Assembly (NCBI GenBank): GCA_022641835.1
Contig: CP048719.1
Span: 1-64,000 of the forward strand
DNA: 64,000 nucleotides
Origin: Petasospora fabianii
Taxonomy: Eukaryota > Ascomycota > Saccharomycetes > Phaffomycetales > Wickerhamomycetaceae
Direction of reading: 5' to 3'
The notes under the pieces are model-generated. The model had not been told where the DNA came from and did not search any database. It saw nothing but the letters and a program-made list of their open reading frames with translations. Shown one piece after another: positions 38,973-48,677 of the stretch (position 1 is the stretch's first letter; each line of letters starts with the position of its first letter). Both the position numbers and the translations under genes were made by a program.

Positions 38973-40349
38973 TCAGATCTTTTGTCTCTTCGTTATTGGT
39001 TCACCAGATCCTCCGACACTGGCCAATAGCTGGTCAGCAGTGTTTAGTGGGACACCAGAGGGGGTTGAGCCACTACCAGGACCACCACTTGGGCCGCCAT
39101 TTCCCGGTGTTGCAGCCTGGTACATCAACGGAGTTCTAGAAGTCAAGTGCTTCTCCAACATCAAGTACAAATCATCCTTCGTGAATGGTTTTGCCAAGAT
39201 ATCACTCATTCCATGCTGCAAGTATGTTACCAGGTCTTGGTCGTCAATGTTACCTGTCATGGCAATGATTGGAGTCCTGTTGTCGAAGCTTCTAACGATA
39301 GAAGTAGCAGTGGCACCATCCAAGTTTGGCATGATGATATCCATAAAGACAATGTCATAACGAGATTTTTCCAAAGCGTTGATGGCAGTGAGACCATCAG
39401 AGACAATTTCAACGGTGCATCCGTACTTCTCGAGGAATTTGCGACAGAGCTGAATGCAAACGTTGTCATCTTCAACGAGCAGGACGTGGAATCCCGGACG
39501 CAGGTTTCCTGTAACCTTTGGAGGCGATTGTGATGATGACTGACCAGGAATACCCTGAGGGAGTCCAGTTCTGGATTGACTTGACACTGATGATGTACGA
39601 TGTGTTTGTGTTCCCATTGTGGAGGATGCTTGTGGTTGTTGTTGCATCATAATTGGTGGTGCATCGATAGGTGGTAGGTCGAGCTGTGGTAATTTAATGC
39701 CATGATTCACAAGCGTGTTGACTAATGTTGTCATGCTGCGGAAGTAGCGGTCATTAGTGTTTTTCATCGTCAAGATAGACTCAATAACGGTAGTGTACTT
39801 TTGGTTGATCGCTTTGATCTCAGTGTGTAACGTCTTGTTCTCCTTTTGAAGCGCCGCAATGCTGTCTTCGAGTCTCACCATGGATTCGGGTGTTGGGCCC
39901 TCATCTGCAGCAACTCTTCTTTGCGTTGGTCCTTTTCTTTTGATGCTCTCCAGAGCCTCTCTGTCGTGTCTCCTGAAGTCAGGGTGCTTGAACTCCCAAG
40001 CGCTCTCACCGTACTCGTTCTGTTGCTTCTCTTCATTGGACATTTTCACCTTATGGAAGTCATACTTATTCAGCTGGCGGACAAAGGAGGCAAAGTTCGA
40101 GTGCTTGAAATGCTTTGGGAGGATCTCCTTGGTGAACTCATTGGTGTCGAGCACAACAAACGATTCGCCGGATGGTGTCCACCTTACAATGTTTTCGTAG
40201 GAATTGTCCTCAAGCATGAGGAATAGCTTCTTAACGAAATCGGTAGAGCCCGAAGACGTTGACGAAGAGTTGTTAAGGGAAATGCCCAGCGATTGGCTAA
40301 GAGGCATCGAGGCATCTGTATTGTCCTCCATCTTGGTCTTCGGAGGCAT
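38973..40349 (-). CDS. SKN7: Response regulator and transcription factor Skn7
   Basis: Nuclear effector of the Sln1-Ypd1 phosphorelay, active in oxidative and cell-wall stress. It has 458 aa from ATG 40349 (MPPKTKMED). The HSF-type DNA-binding domain at about residues 35-140 contains SFVRQLNKYDFHKV. A coiled coil (LEDSIAALQKENKTL) and a Gln/Ser-rich linker follow, then a receiver domain at about 285-405 with acidic pair VEDD, phospho-acceptor Asp337 in VFMDIIMPNLDG, MTGN and KPF. The Gly/Pro tail is low-complexity. The leucine in RQLNKY is encoded by CTG (40071-40073), useful for the genetic code. The frame upstream of the ATG lacks a start. Confidence 0.96.
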   Translation of the reverse strand: MPPKTKMEDNTDASMPLSQSLGISLNNSSSTSSGSTDFVKKLFLMLEDNSYENIVRWTPSGESFVVLDTNEFTKEILPKHFKHSNFASFVRQLNKYDFHKVKMSNEEKQQNEYGESAWEFKHPDFRRHDREALESIKRKGPTQRRVAADEGPTPESMVRLEDSIAALQKENKTLHTEIKAINQKYTTVIESILTMKNTNDRYFRSMTTLVNTLVNHGIKLPQLDLPPIDAPPIMMQQQPQASSTMGTQTHRTSSVSSQSRTGLPQGIPGQSSSQSPPKVTGNLRPGFHVLLVEDDNVCIQLCRKFLEKYGCTVEIVSDGLTAINALEKSRYDIVFMDIIMPNLDGATATSIVRSFDNRTPIIAMTGNIDDQDLVTYLQHGMSDILAKPFTKDDLYLMLEKHLTSRTPLMYQAATPGNGGPSGGPGSGSTPSGVPLNTADQLLASVGGSGEPITKRQKI

Positions 40350-41399
40350 ATCTATGCTTTTTCTGTTTATGAATATGCGATGTCTTTGTTCGTGGTGAGC
40401 TCGATCGAACCCGCAATCAACGAAGGGGAGGGCGGGACACAAGCGATGGAAGACGGTTCTCCAGTGAAAAGTAGCAGAGAGTGTGGCCCGCTAAAGAAGA
40501 TAGCAGGAGCCTGGTATCGCTAACGACCGTACAATTTCTGAGCACCTGAGCTGATGTATCAGCGAGATATGTGGGCTGTTGAGCGTTTCAAGGGCGCAAG
40601 AGACAGTCAACGGGGTGTTCGGCACAACAGTGCGTGCAACGGCTGTTCAGAGTGACCAGTGCGGTAACGATAATTGTGGGAGACGCTGGTCGGCTGATTG
40701 GCCCTTCAAACGTATGCGTTGGCGTATATGTGGCACTAGGTAGCACAAGAGTGGTCGTCTTCGAAAGCTCAAGGCGGTGCTGGGTCTAGACTTCTTTTTT
40801 TTGGTTAACAGCCCATGACGTAGGCATCGCGCGCGCTTTGTAAAAATGGGAACCAGTACGGCCACATAGATGAACCGTTGATCGGCAGACTCGTGCGCTG
40901 GAGAACAATAGGCGCCGTTCCGATACCACAGCTACAATTCACGGGGGCGCAATCCTATCAAGTAAAGACGTAACCATTATATGAAAACCAAAACGAAGAA
41001 AGCATGAGAGTGACGGCGATTCCGAACCGTCATTCGGCTCCAGATGGGAGGGCCCAAGGGTGACATTGACCTCATTCACATGCAAGGGGGGGTCAGGTCA
41101 ACGCACTCAGTGAGTCCCTTACCACCATCAATCACTGAATACCCAGCACAAAAACAAAAATAACACAATTAATATATCAGCCCAAATGGGACAAAAGATG
41201 CTGATCCGGTTTCAATACCGGCCAATTATAAAATAAGACAAAAAAAAGCCAAGATTATCAAACACAAAGCACATTAAGAAAATGAACAAAAATCACATGT
41301 AGCGAGAGAGAGAAAGTCAAACATCTCTGCATTGAGTACATTAGATCCAGCAGGACGAAATAAACCACGTATCGGTACTATTATGTAGTCTTCATGTCC
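40350..41399 (-). promoter_or_regulatory. SKN7 promoter and SCH9 3' region
   Basis: About 1.05 kb without a supported gene. The half near SKN7 presumably holds its promoter; the half near SCH9 is A-rich (41160-41300), consistent with a 3' region. I saw no convincing RNA gene. Confidence 0.35.
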
Positions 41400-43535
41400 T
41401 CACAAATCAAAGCGACCGTTGACAAAGTCATCATCCATCTCATGGTCACCGTCATTGTCAATGTTGATGTTGTCATCGTCTTCCTCCTCGTCGTCATCAA
41501 TGACATCCTCATCTGGTGGTAAGTGAGTGTTTTGTAAAATCAGTGAACCATATGGCTGAAGTTGTTGCTGTGCTCTCTTGTTGTGGAAGTCCTCCATAGC
41601 AGACTCATCAACGAATGTAAAGCCCTTAAAGTTGGCCTGTATGCCTGGAGATAAAGGTGTAGAGGCAACCTGGAACTGCTGATTAATAAGCGAGGCACTT
41701 GTGTTGGTGAACTCTGGGTCAAAGTTCGAGGTATCAGTCTCACTTGAAAGATGTGGCTTAAATGGAGGTGGGATTTTCTTCTGTCTTAAGAGCTCCCAAT
41801 CAACATCATTGAAGAAAGGATGAGCCTTCAACTCACGAGCATCACCTTGGGCACCCAATCTGTGCTTAGGGTTTCGGTTGAGAAGACCCTTGACAAAGGA
41901 ACGACCCTCGGGACTCAAAACCTCCTTAGGGAAACGAACCTTACCAAAGGCAATGTTCTTGTACATCTGCTGGGTGTTCTCAGCATAGAAAGGAGACCAA
42001 CCACAACACATCTCAAAGATCAAAACACCAAGCGACCAGAAGTCAACCATCTTGGTGTATCCAGACTCATCCAACAAAACCTCCGGAGCCAAGTATTCAG
42101 TGGTACCACAGAAGGTGTTGGTGGTGTCGTTGGTAGACAAATCAGCCTTGGACAGACCGAAATCACAAAGGGCGATGTGTCCATTCGCATCCAACAAGAT
42201 ATTCTCCGGTTTCAAATCTCTATAGACGATACCATTGTCGTGCAAGTGTTCCAAGGACAACACCAACTCAGCAATGTAAAACTTGGCACGATCCTCTGGG
42301 AAACGACCCTCCTTTTGCAAATGCCAGAAGAGTTCACCACCAGACATGTAGTCCGTAACAAGGTACAAGTCGGCAGGGGTCTGGAAGGAGAACTTTAAAC
42401 CAACAATGAATGGGGATGCAGCAGTGGCAGTTCTCACCAAAATGTTACGCTCACCAATTGTATGAGCAATTTCTTTCTTCTTAACAATGACCTTCTTCGA
42501 TAACACCTTCATAGCATAGATACGGTCAGTATCCAATTTACGAACTTGGAAGACCTGACCAAAAGTACCCTTACCCAACAATCTCAAAACTTCAAAGTCC
42601 TCAGGACCGTAGTGCTTCTTACCAGTAGTGGTATATTCATAACTCACCTTGATCTCACCTTCGATACGCTCACCATCAACTCTTGATTGAAGCTTGTACC
42701 ATTCGACATTCTTGTTGTTGGTTTGGAAGCTTGGGCTAACTCTGATATGCCCCAAAAAGGTCTCATCAGAGTCGTAGACAGAAATGTCGAGTTCAGAATG
42801 GTTACCAGCAACATCAAAGATAGCCTCGTGATGCCATACAGGGTTCGAAGTGTTGGCGTAAAGGTCCTCCTGGGACATCTTGGACATCACTCTCTGGTTG
42901 TTTCTGTTGATGTGTTGAGAGGAGGACTGTCTAGTGTACATTGGCTTTTTGGAAGCTGGAATAGGTCTGTCTCTTTTCAAACCATTGGTGGCAGGGTGAT
43001 TGTCGACACTTTCTGGTCCATGTGAGATAAACTCTGCACTTTCAAAAGTACACACAACATAAGGTTGAGCGTTTGTACTTCTAGTCAACAAGTGTTTGGC
43101 CTCAATGATGGTCACTTTGAGCTTACCCTTCGGTGGTTGCATCTCCTCAGTATTTGTTGGTGCTTGCATTGCAAGGGCAGCAGTCTTGTTGGAATCAAAA
43201 CCTTGCTGGGAGACTCCTGAGTAAACAGCGCCGGTATTATGGTTTGCAACCTGCGACAGCACGGCCTCCGGTTGGTACTGGTTAGACTTTGTTGTTGTTC
43301 CAACTGCGAAGGAGCCTTCGCTCAGGGCAGTAGTTGGGTTTGATGTGTGCTGAATGTTGAGAAGTTGCGAGCCCGGCTGAGAATGCTGAGATTGAGGTGA
43401 TGGCATACGGCCATGTGTCTTCTCCTCCAGGGAGACTTCATGTGGTGGTGGGTACTGTCCGGTTCTCTCAGCAGAGGTGGCTACGTTCTTGTTGAAGCCT
43501 CCAAAGCCAAAAAGAGTTTTTGCGAAGTCCACCAT
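41400..43535 (-). CDS. SCH9: AGC protein kinase Sch9 (S6K/Akt-like, TORC1 effector)
   Basis: The 711-aa kinase acts downstream of TORC1 at the vacuole, controlling ribosome biogenesis, ageing and nutrient response. A Gln/Ser-rich N-terminus is followed by a C2 domain (about residues 135-290, beginning KLKVTIIEAKHLL), which distinguishes Sch9 from other AGC kinases. The kinase domain has LGKGTFGQVFQV, the Lys in AMKVLSK, YRDLKPEN, DFGLSK and activation-loop FCGTTEYLAPE with its PDK1 Thr. The tail carries the turn motif ASTPLSP and the hydrophobic motif FKGFTFVDE, the TORC1 target. It ends in a very acidic stretch. Length is below the 824 of S. cerevisiae, mostly at the N-terminus. Confidence 0.95.
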   Translation of the reverse strand: MVDFAKTLFGFGGFNKNVATSAERTGQYPPPHEVSLEEKTHGRMPSPQSQHSQPGSQLLNIQHTSNPTTALSEGSFAVGTTTKSNQYQPEAVLSQVANHNTGAVYSGVSQQGFDSNKTAALAMQAPTNTEEMQPPKGKLKVTIIEAKHLLTRSTNAQPYVVCTFESAEFISHGPESVDNHPATNGLKRDRPIPASKKPMYTRQSSSQHINRNNQRVMSKMSQEDLYANTSNPVWHHEAIFDVAGNHSELDISVYDSDETFLGHIRVSPSFQTNNKNVEWYKLQSRVDGERIEGEIKVSYEYTTTGKKHYGPEDFEVLRLLGKGTFGQVFQVRKLDTDRIYAMKVLSKKVIVKKKEIAHTIGERNILVRTATAASPFIVGLKFSFQTPADLYLVTDYMSGGELFWHLQKEGRFPEDRAKFYIAELVLSLEHLHDNGIVYRDLKPENILLDANGHIALCDFGLSKADLSTNDTTNTFCGTTEYLAPEVLLDESGYTKMVDFWSLGVLIFEMCCGWSPFYAENTQQMYKNIAFGKVRFPKEVLSPEGRSFVKGLLNRNPKHRLGAQGDARELKAHPFFNDVDWELLRQKKIPPPFKPHLSSETDTSNFDPEFTNTSASLINQQFQVASTPLSPGIQANFKGFTFVDESAMEDFHNKRAQQQLQPYGSLILQNTHLPPDEDVIDDDEEEDDDNINIDNDGDHEMDDDFVNGRFDL

Positions 43536-44332
43536 GGCTATGCTCTATGAATTGTATGTGGTGAGTGATGTAGTGGGAAATGAGCGGGTAAACAAGCACT
43601 AAAATGGAGACAAGCGTGCTGTTCAAATAATGGGTGCTCGGTGGTGATAGGGCGGACAGAAATTTGTGTTTGAGGAGAGCTCAAGAGCGGGCGCGGGGCT
43701 CGATAAGCTTTTAAATGTTGGTTTGTGGTATGTGGTGGTGCAAAGATGTGCTACTATGTGAGAAAAGTTAGTTTCTGGCTGGGTGGAACAGAGCGGTTGC
43801 TAGCGGAGCGAGTGACGGAGAGAGGACCGCTAATCAGCAGCAGCCAGCGGATGATCTGTGACCGCTGTTCACGCAGCGGTAGCGGTACCGAGGCACTCAA
43901 TAGCAAAGTGGGAGGAGACTTACACCAGTGTAGAACTGTATGAGCGTTTGGAATGTCTTTATCAGTGTTGGTCTGAGCTGTAGCGGTTTCTGGTGCTACT
44001 GTTTTGGAGTTGAAGATAGCGCTGAGGGGGCAAATTTTTTGTTAAGCGGACCCGTGTGGCGCCTACCGTGTAAAAAGAAATAGAACGCTGCGGTGACAAT
44101 TTGCCCGTACGCGAGTGGCTGCCGGTGGAGGTCCCTGGCCCGCCCGCGAGAAGTATAATCTTAAAAGAGCGTCCCTGTAGAAAGTTGTGTGGCCTGTATT
44201 GTTTCAGTAACTGTTTATATGACAGTCCGTAAGCAGATTTATAAATAAATAGCGAATAAATAAGTAATAAATAGATGCGTTTCAACGAGCGCGTTGAGGG
44301 CATTTAAAGGTGTCAGGGTAGTGGAGCTGTGC
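43536..44332 (-). promoter_or_regulatory. SCH9 promoter region
   Basis: This 797-bp gap lies between the SCH9 start and the stop of the complex I gene on the same strand. It has a GC-rich middle and an AT-rich segment (about 44230-44275). No gene is supported and no specific site is assigned. Confidence 0.35.
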
Positions 44333-44956
44333 TTATGACTTAAACACTCCCTCGCCGAGCTCCTCCAGGGTCTGGCTCAGTGGTCTTCTTCTCGCAACGT
44401 CCCAGAATCCCTGTCTCTCCACATCTGACGATGCTCTTGCCTTGAAGTGATTATCAGGGCCCTTTCCACGAAGAGTATGGGAACTCTTTTGTGCATTGCC
44501 GACCATCGTACCACTCCAGAACACTGTAGCAGCGATGCATCCACCGACAAACGAGAATCCAACCGACTTGATCATGTTCTTGTAGAAGATGCTAGCGAGA
44601 CCACCAGCAATTGCACCAGAGTAAAACTCATTCAAAGTGTCTTTTTTCTCCCTCAAGTTGGCAAGCGAGCATGAGGCAAACTTGTATCCCGTAGCAGTGA
44701 GCACAATCGTAGCCCAAAGTTTACCTGAGCGGGTGATAATACTCAGAGGGCCAATCTTATCCTTAGAAATTGAATTTCTTGTAGCTGCTGTGAGGAGACC
44801 AATAACACTGGAGTAGTAGAAGGCACTTTTCGTAGAGTTCCATGTGTTGATTGGCTTGTACTCCTCAACGTAGGGGCGTGGGTGAGGGTAGCTCACATAT
44901 GCCTTCTTTGGGAGGCCCTCGCTCTCGATATCAATATTCTTTGTCGACTCAGCCAT
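44333..44956 (-). CDS. NADH:ubiquinone oxidoreductase (complex I) NDUFA11/B14.7-like subunit
   Basis: The 207-aa protein has a Tim17-like fold with four hydrophobic helices (e.g. GLLTAATRNSISK, AFYYSSVIG, GAIAGGLASIFYKN, FSFVGGCIAATVFWSG). The phrase ASCSLANLREKKDTLNEFYSG matches the fungal complex I accessory subunit (Yarrowia NUJM, Neurospora 21.3 kDa) whose hallmark is a-NLREKDD. It would sit in the membrane arm of mitochondrial complex I. Its presence implies a proton-pumping complex I, absent from Saccharomycetaceae. A more distant Tim17/22/23 relative is the alternative, less likely given that phrase. Confidence 0.78.
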   Translation of the reverse strand: MAESTKNIDIESEGLPKKAYVSYPHPRPYVEEYKPINTWNSTKSAFYYSSVIGLLTAATRNSISKDKIGPLSIITRSGKLWATIVLTATGYKFASCSLANLREKKDTLNEFYSGAIAGGLASIFYKNMIKSVGFSFVGGCIAATVFWSGTMVGNAQKSSHTLRGKGPDNHFKARASSDVERQGFWDVARRRPLSQTLEELGEGVFKS

Positions 44957-45210
44957 TGAGTTGTCACAGATGTATCAATAAACAATGGAGGCGATGCTGC
45001 TTTTGTCAATGTTTTGCCAGTGACAGGTGGTCAGAGAGCTCCTCCAACCCACTTTTTTTGGCGTCCCCACTTTCCTTCCCCAGCCCGCTTCAACTGAAGT
45101 TCGCGATCTTAACTCTCCCCACAAACTGTGCAGACTCTCTTATCGCACTTTCTCTACACTCTCTACGCCCTTTAAATGGTCATAAAAAGCCTGTAGATTA
45201 TTGCGTACAA

Positions 45211-47622
45211 TTAATCCTTTGTGACGACAGTCATCAATGCCATATTGGTCACCACAGTATCATCAATCATCAAGTACCCGTTTCCAGTCAATCCCACTAC
45301 ACCACTCTGGAGGAGGCCACGTTCAGCGTTGGCTGGAGAAACATACACCATCATGCCCTCTTTAACGTCTATACCGTTAATGGTATGTACTCTGTATGCT
45401 CTGTCCTGTCTCTTATCACTGTCCATGGGACATGAGCCTTCAAGATCGTAGATCAAGTTCTCGTAAAATGGATAGATGTCATTCTGGTATGAGAGAAGGT
45501 TATTGTATGAGTCCACCTTCCCATCCTTTAAAATCTCAAACACAATGTGAAGACCGTTAAGATCATGAACCCATAAATGTCTTCTTTTTGATACATCGTC
45601 CCCTTCAATTGGACTAACAAACTTCAAGACAGAACCTCCCAATGGGTGACTCATGCGTCCGACATGGTAATCAACAATATTGGTCTCTGAACTTCTCCGA
45701 CATTGAGAATCTGGCTTAGCATACGTCCAGTAAAAATCCGAAGATATCTCAAGGTCCATCATGGTTACAGCAAAGTGCTTGGCAAAAGCCCAATCAATGT
45801 CAAATGTCTCATCATTGCTCAAGTATTCTGAGTACAGCCCATTGGTTCCAACGGTAACAGGGCAGCTGTCCTGATCTAGCTCTGTAAGATCGAATCCTAG
45901 CTTCTCGAACCAGGCCTGTTCAATAACAGCAGCAGCCTTGGTGTTTGCCTCTTCTTCACTGTTGGACTCAGCGGAAAAGAAACCTTTTAAATAGTTGGCA
46001 GCATTGGCGATCTCATTCGTTGGCCAAGCCTTGATCTTCTCAATCAACAAACCCATAGTCGATGTCTCCGGTTGTTCGATATTCGCAACCACATCCTCTA
46101 ACTTGACACGGCTTGCAAGTTTTGATCTCTTAAGCTCCTTGTACTGCTTCAAGACGCCCTTTGGTATCCACATCGGGTGTCCCTCCGTGGAAAAAACGAA
46201 GTTTTGCTCCTTGTTTAAAGCATTCTCCTCATCAAACAGCAAATAAAGATACATAAATGTCTCACTTAGGACGAAACTCTCCATGCGGTCCTGAGATTCC
46301 CTCGTTCTGACATCCTTGAATCCAGCAAACCCACATGGAGCCTTAAACAATTCCTCATAATCATGCAACACAGCTTCACCAATTCTCAAGTAGATGGGAT
46401 CCCTCGTGGCTCTATACAGATAGTAAGTCGATTCAATGAACTCTGGGCGTAATGGGTACCACTCTAAGGAGATCGGGTCCTCCATCGGTGTATTCGCAGC
46501 AAAAATGAAGTCCCAACGTTCAGGGATACCATTATATTTGTTCCACAACTTGGTGTATGGTTGATGCATTCTTTTGGCGTCGTCCACCTTTCCAGAAAGA
46601 ACTAACAGGCCCGGGAAGAATGCACCTAGCGCATCAATCCATGAGGACACAGGGTTGCCAGTTTCAACCTGGACGTTGCCGACGAACCAAGCATTCCTTC
46701 CATGGGTCAGGAGTGCTCTAATTGACTGTTGCCACACGCTCTGAAGTTCATCATCATCAAAAAGGACTGCCCCTTTCAATGCATACTCGTAAAATGAATC
46801 GATAGATGCACCGATTCCAGTGATAGCGTTGAGCCATTTACCCTCCTGTGGATTGATACTCATGGGAACGAGATCCAGCTTACTCCTTGAGTTCCAAAGG
46901 GTCATAAATGCGGTTCGGGAATACATTTCAAAGCTTGTTTCATTAGTGAGGATTGACAGTAGGGTCATCTCGAGCATAGGTGATGCCGCTCCGGCGGTAC
47001 ATGTCTCCTCGATGAGATCCTTTGGTAGTTTGCGAGACGGATCATGAAGATTGACTCTAGCGAGTGGAATTCCTGATGATGTGTTGTATGCCGTTAATAG
47101 GCGGGAGCCAAGGTCATAAGCAAGATCGAGTAAAAAGCCGTCGTAATTGGGGAGTTTGAATCTGTCACTGGCATAAAGGTGGGCGGAGAGAAGGGATCCA
47201 AGGGCCCTAATGCTGGTCTCAAACACCTGGACGGTGGAGTCGATATCAAAAGATTTCAAGCCTTTCAACATCCAAACATATTTTTCGAAATTGGGAATAT
47301 CTTCAAACACGGCAAATGTAGTAATTGTATCGAGAAATGTGACTGAGTAATTGCCAAGAACGTCGTTTCTGTGAATATCATGGATGTCGTCTGAACTCTC
47401 GTATCTCTCACATGATAGCGGTCGTACTTCGTCGGCCGGGTATCCGTATTTCATGTATGAGTTCCAACCATGATCAAAGAGAGCTCGTGTTCTGTTCTTA
47501 AGCTGGGACAGATGCTCGTGAGTGTATGAACCCTCATGTATTGTGGAGGCTGAAGAGACGGGTGATGCAAGGGACCATGTGAAGAGGTAAATAATCAGAA
47601 GCCGTACCGCAAGTGAGCTCAT
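45211..47622 (-). CDS. HTM1: ER degradation-enhancing alpha-mannosidase Htm1/Mnl1 (GH47)
   Basis: ER-lumenal alpha-1,2-mannosidase (EDEM) that trims N-glycans on misfolded proteins to mark them for ERAD. It has 803 aa from ATG 47622 (MSSLAVRL), with a signal peptide ending near SPVSSA. The GH47 domain has HGWNSYMKYGYPADEVRPLSC near its start, TFLDTITTFAVF, FETSIRALGSLLSAH, ITGIGASIDSFYEYALKG and a block ending in YPLRPEFIESTYYLYRAT. The C-terminal extension of about 280 residues is typical of Htm1 rather than Mns1. No HDEL tail is present, as in S. cerevisiae Htm1, which is retained through Pdi1. Confidence 0.94.
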   Translation of the reverse strand: MSSLAVRLLIIYLFTWSLASPVSSASTIHEGSYTHEHLSQLKNRTRALFDHGWNSYMKYGYPADEVRPLSCERYESSDDIHDIHRNDVLGNYSVTFLDTITTFAVFEDIPNFEKYVWMLKGLKSFDIDSTVQVFETSIRALGSLLSAHLYASDRFKLPNYDGFLLDLAYDLGSRLLTAYNTSSGIPLARVNLHDPSRKLPKDLIEETCTAGAASPMLEMTLLSILTNETSFEMYSRTAFMTLWNSRSKLDLVPMSINPQEGKWLNAITGIGASIDSFYEYALKGAVLFDDDELQSVWQQSIRALLTHGRNAWFVGNVQVETGNPVSSWIDALGAFFPGLLVLSGKVDDAKRMHQPYTKLWNKYNGIPERWDFIFAANTPMEDPISLEWYPLRPEFIESTYYLYRATRDPIYLRIGEAVLHDYEELFKAPCGFAGFKDVRTRESQDRMESFVLSETFMYLYLLFDEENALNKEQNFVFSTEGHPMWIPKGVLKQYKELKRSKLASRVKLEDVVANIEQPETSTMGLLIEKIKAWPTNEIANAANYLKGFFSAESNSEEEANTKAAAVIEQAWFEKLGFDLTELDQDSCPVTVGTNGLYSEYLSNDETFDIDWAFAKHFAVTMMDLEISSDFYWTYAKPDSQCRRSSETNIVDYHVGRMSHPLGGSVLKFVSPIEGDDVSKRRHLWVHDLNGLHIVFEILKDGKVDSYNNLLSYQNDIYPFYENLIYDLEGSCPMDSDKRQDRAYRVHTINGIDVKEGMMVYVSPANAERGLLQSGVVGLTGNGYLMIDDTVVTNMALMTVVTKD

Positions 47623-48259
47623 TACTCCTATTGAGAACACTTTCAGCGTATGCTCAAATATTTTGTGTTTAGTCAAGTGACAAGTAGTCAGATACTAGCT
47701 AAAGCGTAGTCGGTGGTAGCGTCTTGTCCCAATCAACTAGCCAGCTCATCGCCTCCGTGCAACAGATCGCTTGCCTCGAGGCTGTCGCGAAAGGGAACTG
47801 GAAAGGCAGATAACGTTTGTGCTGGAGCGATCTCACTTCATACTAGGTGACTATTGACATCAGTTGCTACGTTGTACACTATCCACTCTACTCATCATCT
47901 TAAAGCAATGAAAAATAGCATCTCAATAGCCAAATTTTGAAGCCTATCAAAGTTAGCACAGTATTGTGTCACGTGCAACCGAGGGTGCGCGTTAACTTCC
48001 GGTCCATTGTTTACCTTTTGACAAAAGTGGTAGAGGTATGACTTGCATTTCGTGCGTCCCTTCGCCCCGCCGCGCAATCAACTCACAGCTTTTTGGAATG
48101 AACTAGATCAACCCACACATTTGACTGTGTCTTATAAACACTTTCAAGTACCATTTTAAACAAGAGCATAGTTTCAGGTCGCCGTTCAAGTGCACTCGAC
48201 CGCCTCATCACACATCTAGAGAAACTACAACCCCACACACACGCACTCTTGCTGTCAAC
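47623..48259. promoter_or_regulatory. Divergent HTM1-SPO12 promoter with an SFF-like site
   Basis: On the minus strand, positions 48020-48006 read CAAAAGGTAAACAAT, containing the forkhead core GTAAACAA preceded by AAAAGG, as in Mcm1-Fkh composite sites of G2/M genes. It lies about 240 bp before the SPO12-like ATG. No gene is seen in this gap. Confidence 0.45.
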
Positions 48260-48677
48260 ATGTCACCTACCCCTACGCCTACACCACAAAACGTCCAACC
48301 GCTCCATCCGATTTTGGATAGCAAGGAGAATGTTGCCAAAGCCAGAGTCCAAGAGTTGGCTCAACAACAGTACGTTTTCTGTCGCCCCGGCCAGCCTCAC
48401 ATTCAGTCTACTAACAAGTACCCCTGCAGGAAGCTCAAATATATATCTCCTTCCGACAGAAAGGAGAACATGTCACCAACGTCAAAGAAACTCATGACAC
48501 ATAAGATGCGTCACCTGTACGAGTAAGTTACTTTTCTCTTTATTTGATGGCAGCCAGCTAACAAAACGCAGCAATCCAGTCAAGAAGTTGTCTGGTTTGA
48601 GATTGGAGGCCGCCAACTCCTCTTCTCCATCAACAGCCAACGAATCACCAGAGGATGCGGCAGAGACAAAACAGTGA
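48260..48677 (+). CDS. SPO12: Spo12-like mitotic exit (FEAR network) protein, three exons
   Basis: The exons are 48260-48369, 48430-48522 and 48572-48677, encoding 102 aa. The spliced middle reads QKLKYISPSDRKENMSPTSK, followed by KLMTHKMRHLYDNPVKKLSG; the pattern SPSD...SPTSKKL resembles the Spo12 family signature, including its phosphorylatable SP sites. Spo12 is a small nucleolar protein that helps release Cdc14 by acting against Fob1 during anaphase. The first intron is 60 nt and contains no in-frame stop, so an unspliced reading would insert 20 residues; its donor GTACGT, branch TACTAAC and acceptor CAG argue it is removed. The second intron is 49 nt. The protein is short and family resemblance is confined to about 25 residues, so the name is probable, not certain. 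Confidence 0.65.
48370..48429 (+). other. Probable in-frame intron 1 of the SPO12-like gene (60 nt)
   Basis: The donor is GTACGT at 48370, TACTAAC lies at 48409-48415, and CAG ends at 48429. The length is divisible by three and no stop codon occurs, so the open frame runs through it unnoticed. Confidence 0.75.
48523..48571 (+). other. Intron 2 of the SPO12-like gene (49 nt)
   Basis: The donor is GTAAGT, the branch GCTAAC lies at 48557-48562, and GCAG ends at 48571. Without splicing the frame stops at 48526; splicing continues the motif HLYDNPVKKL. Confidence 0.8.
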
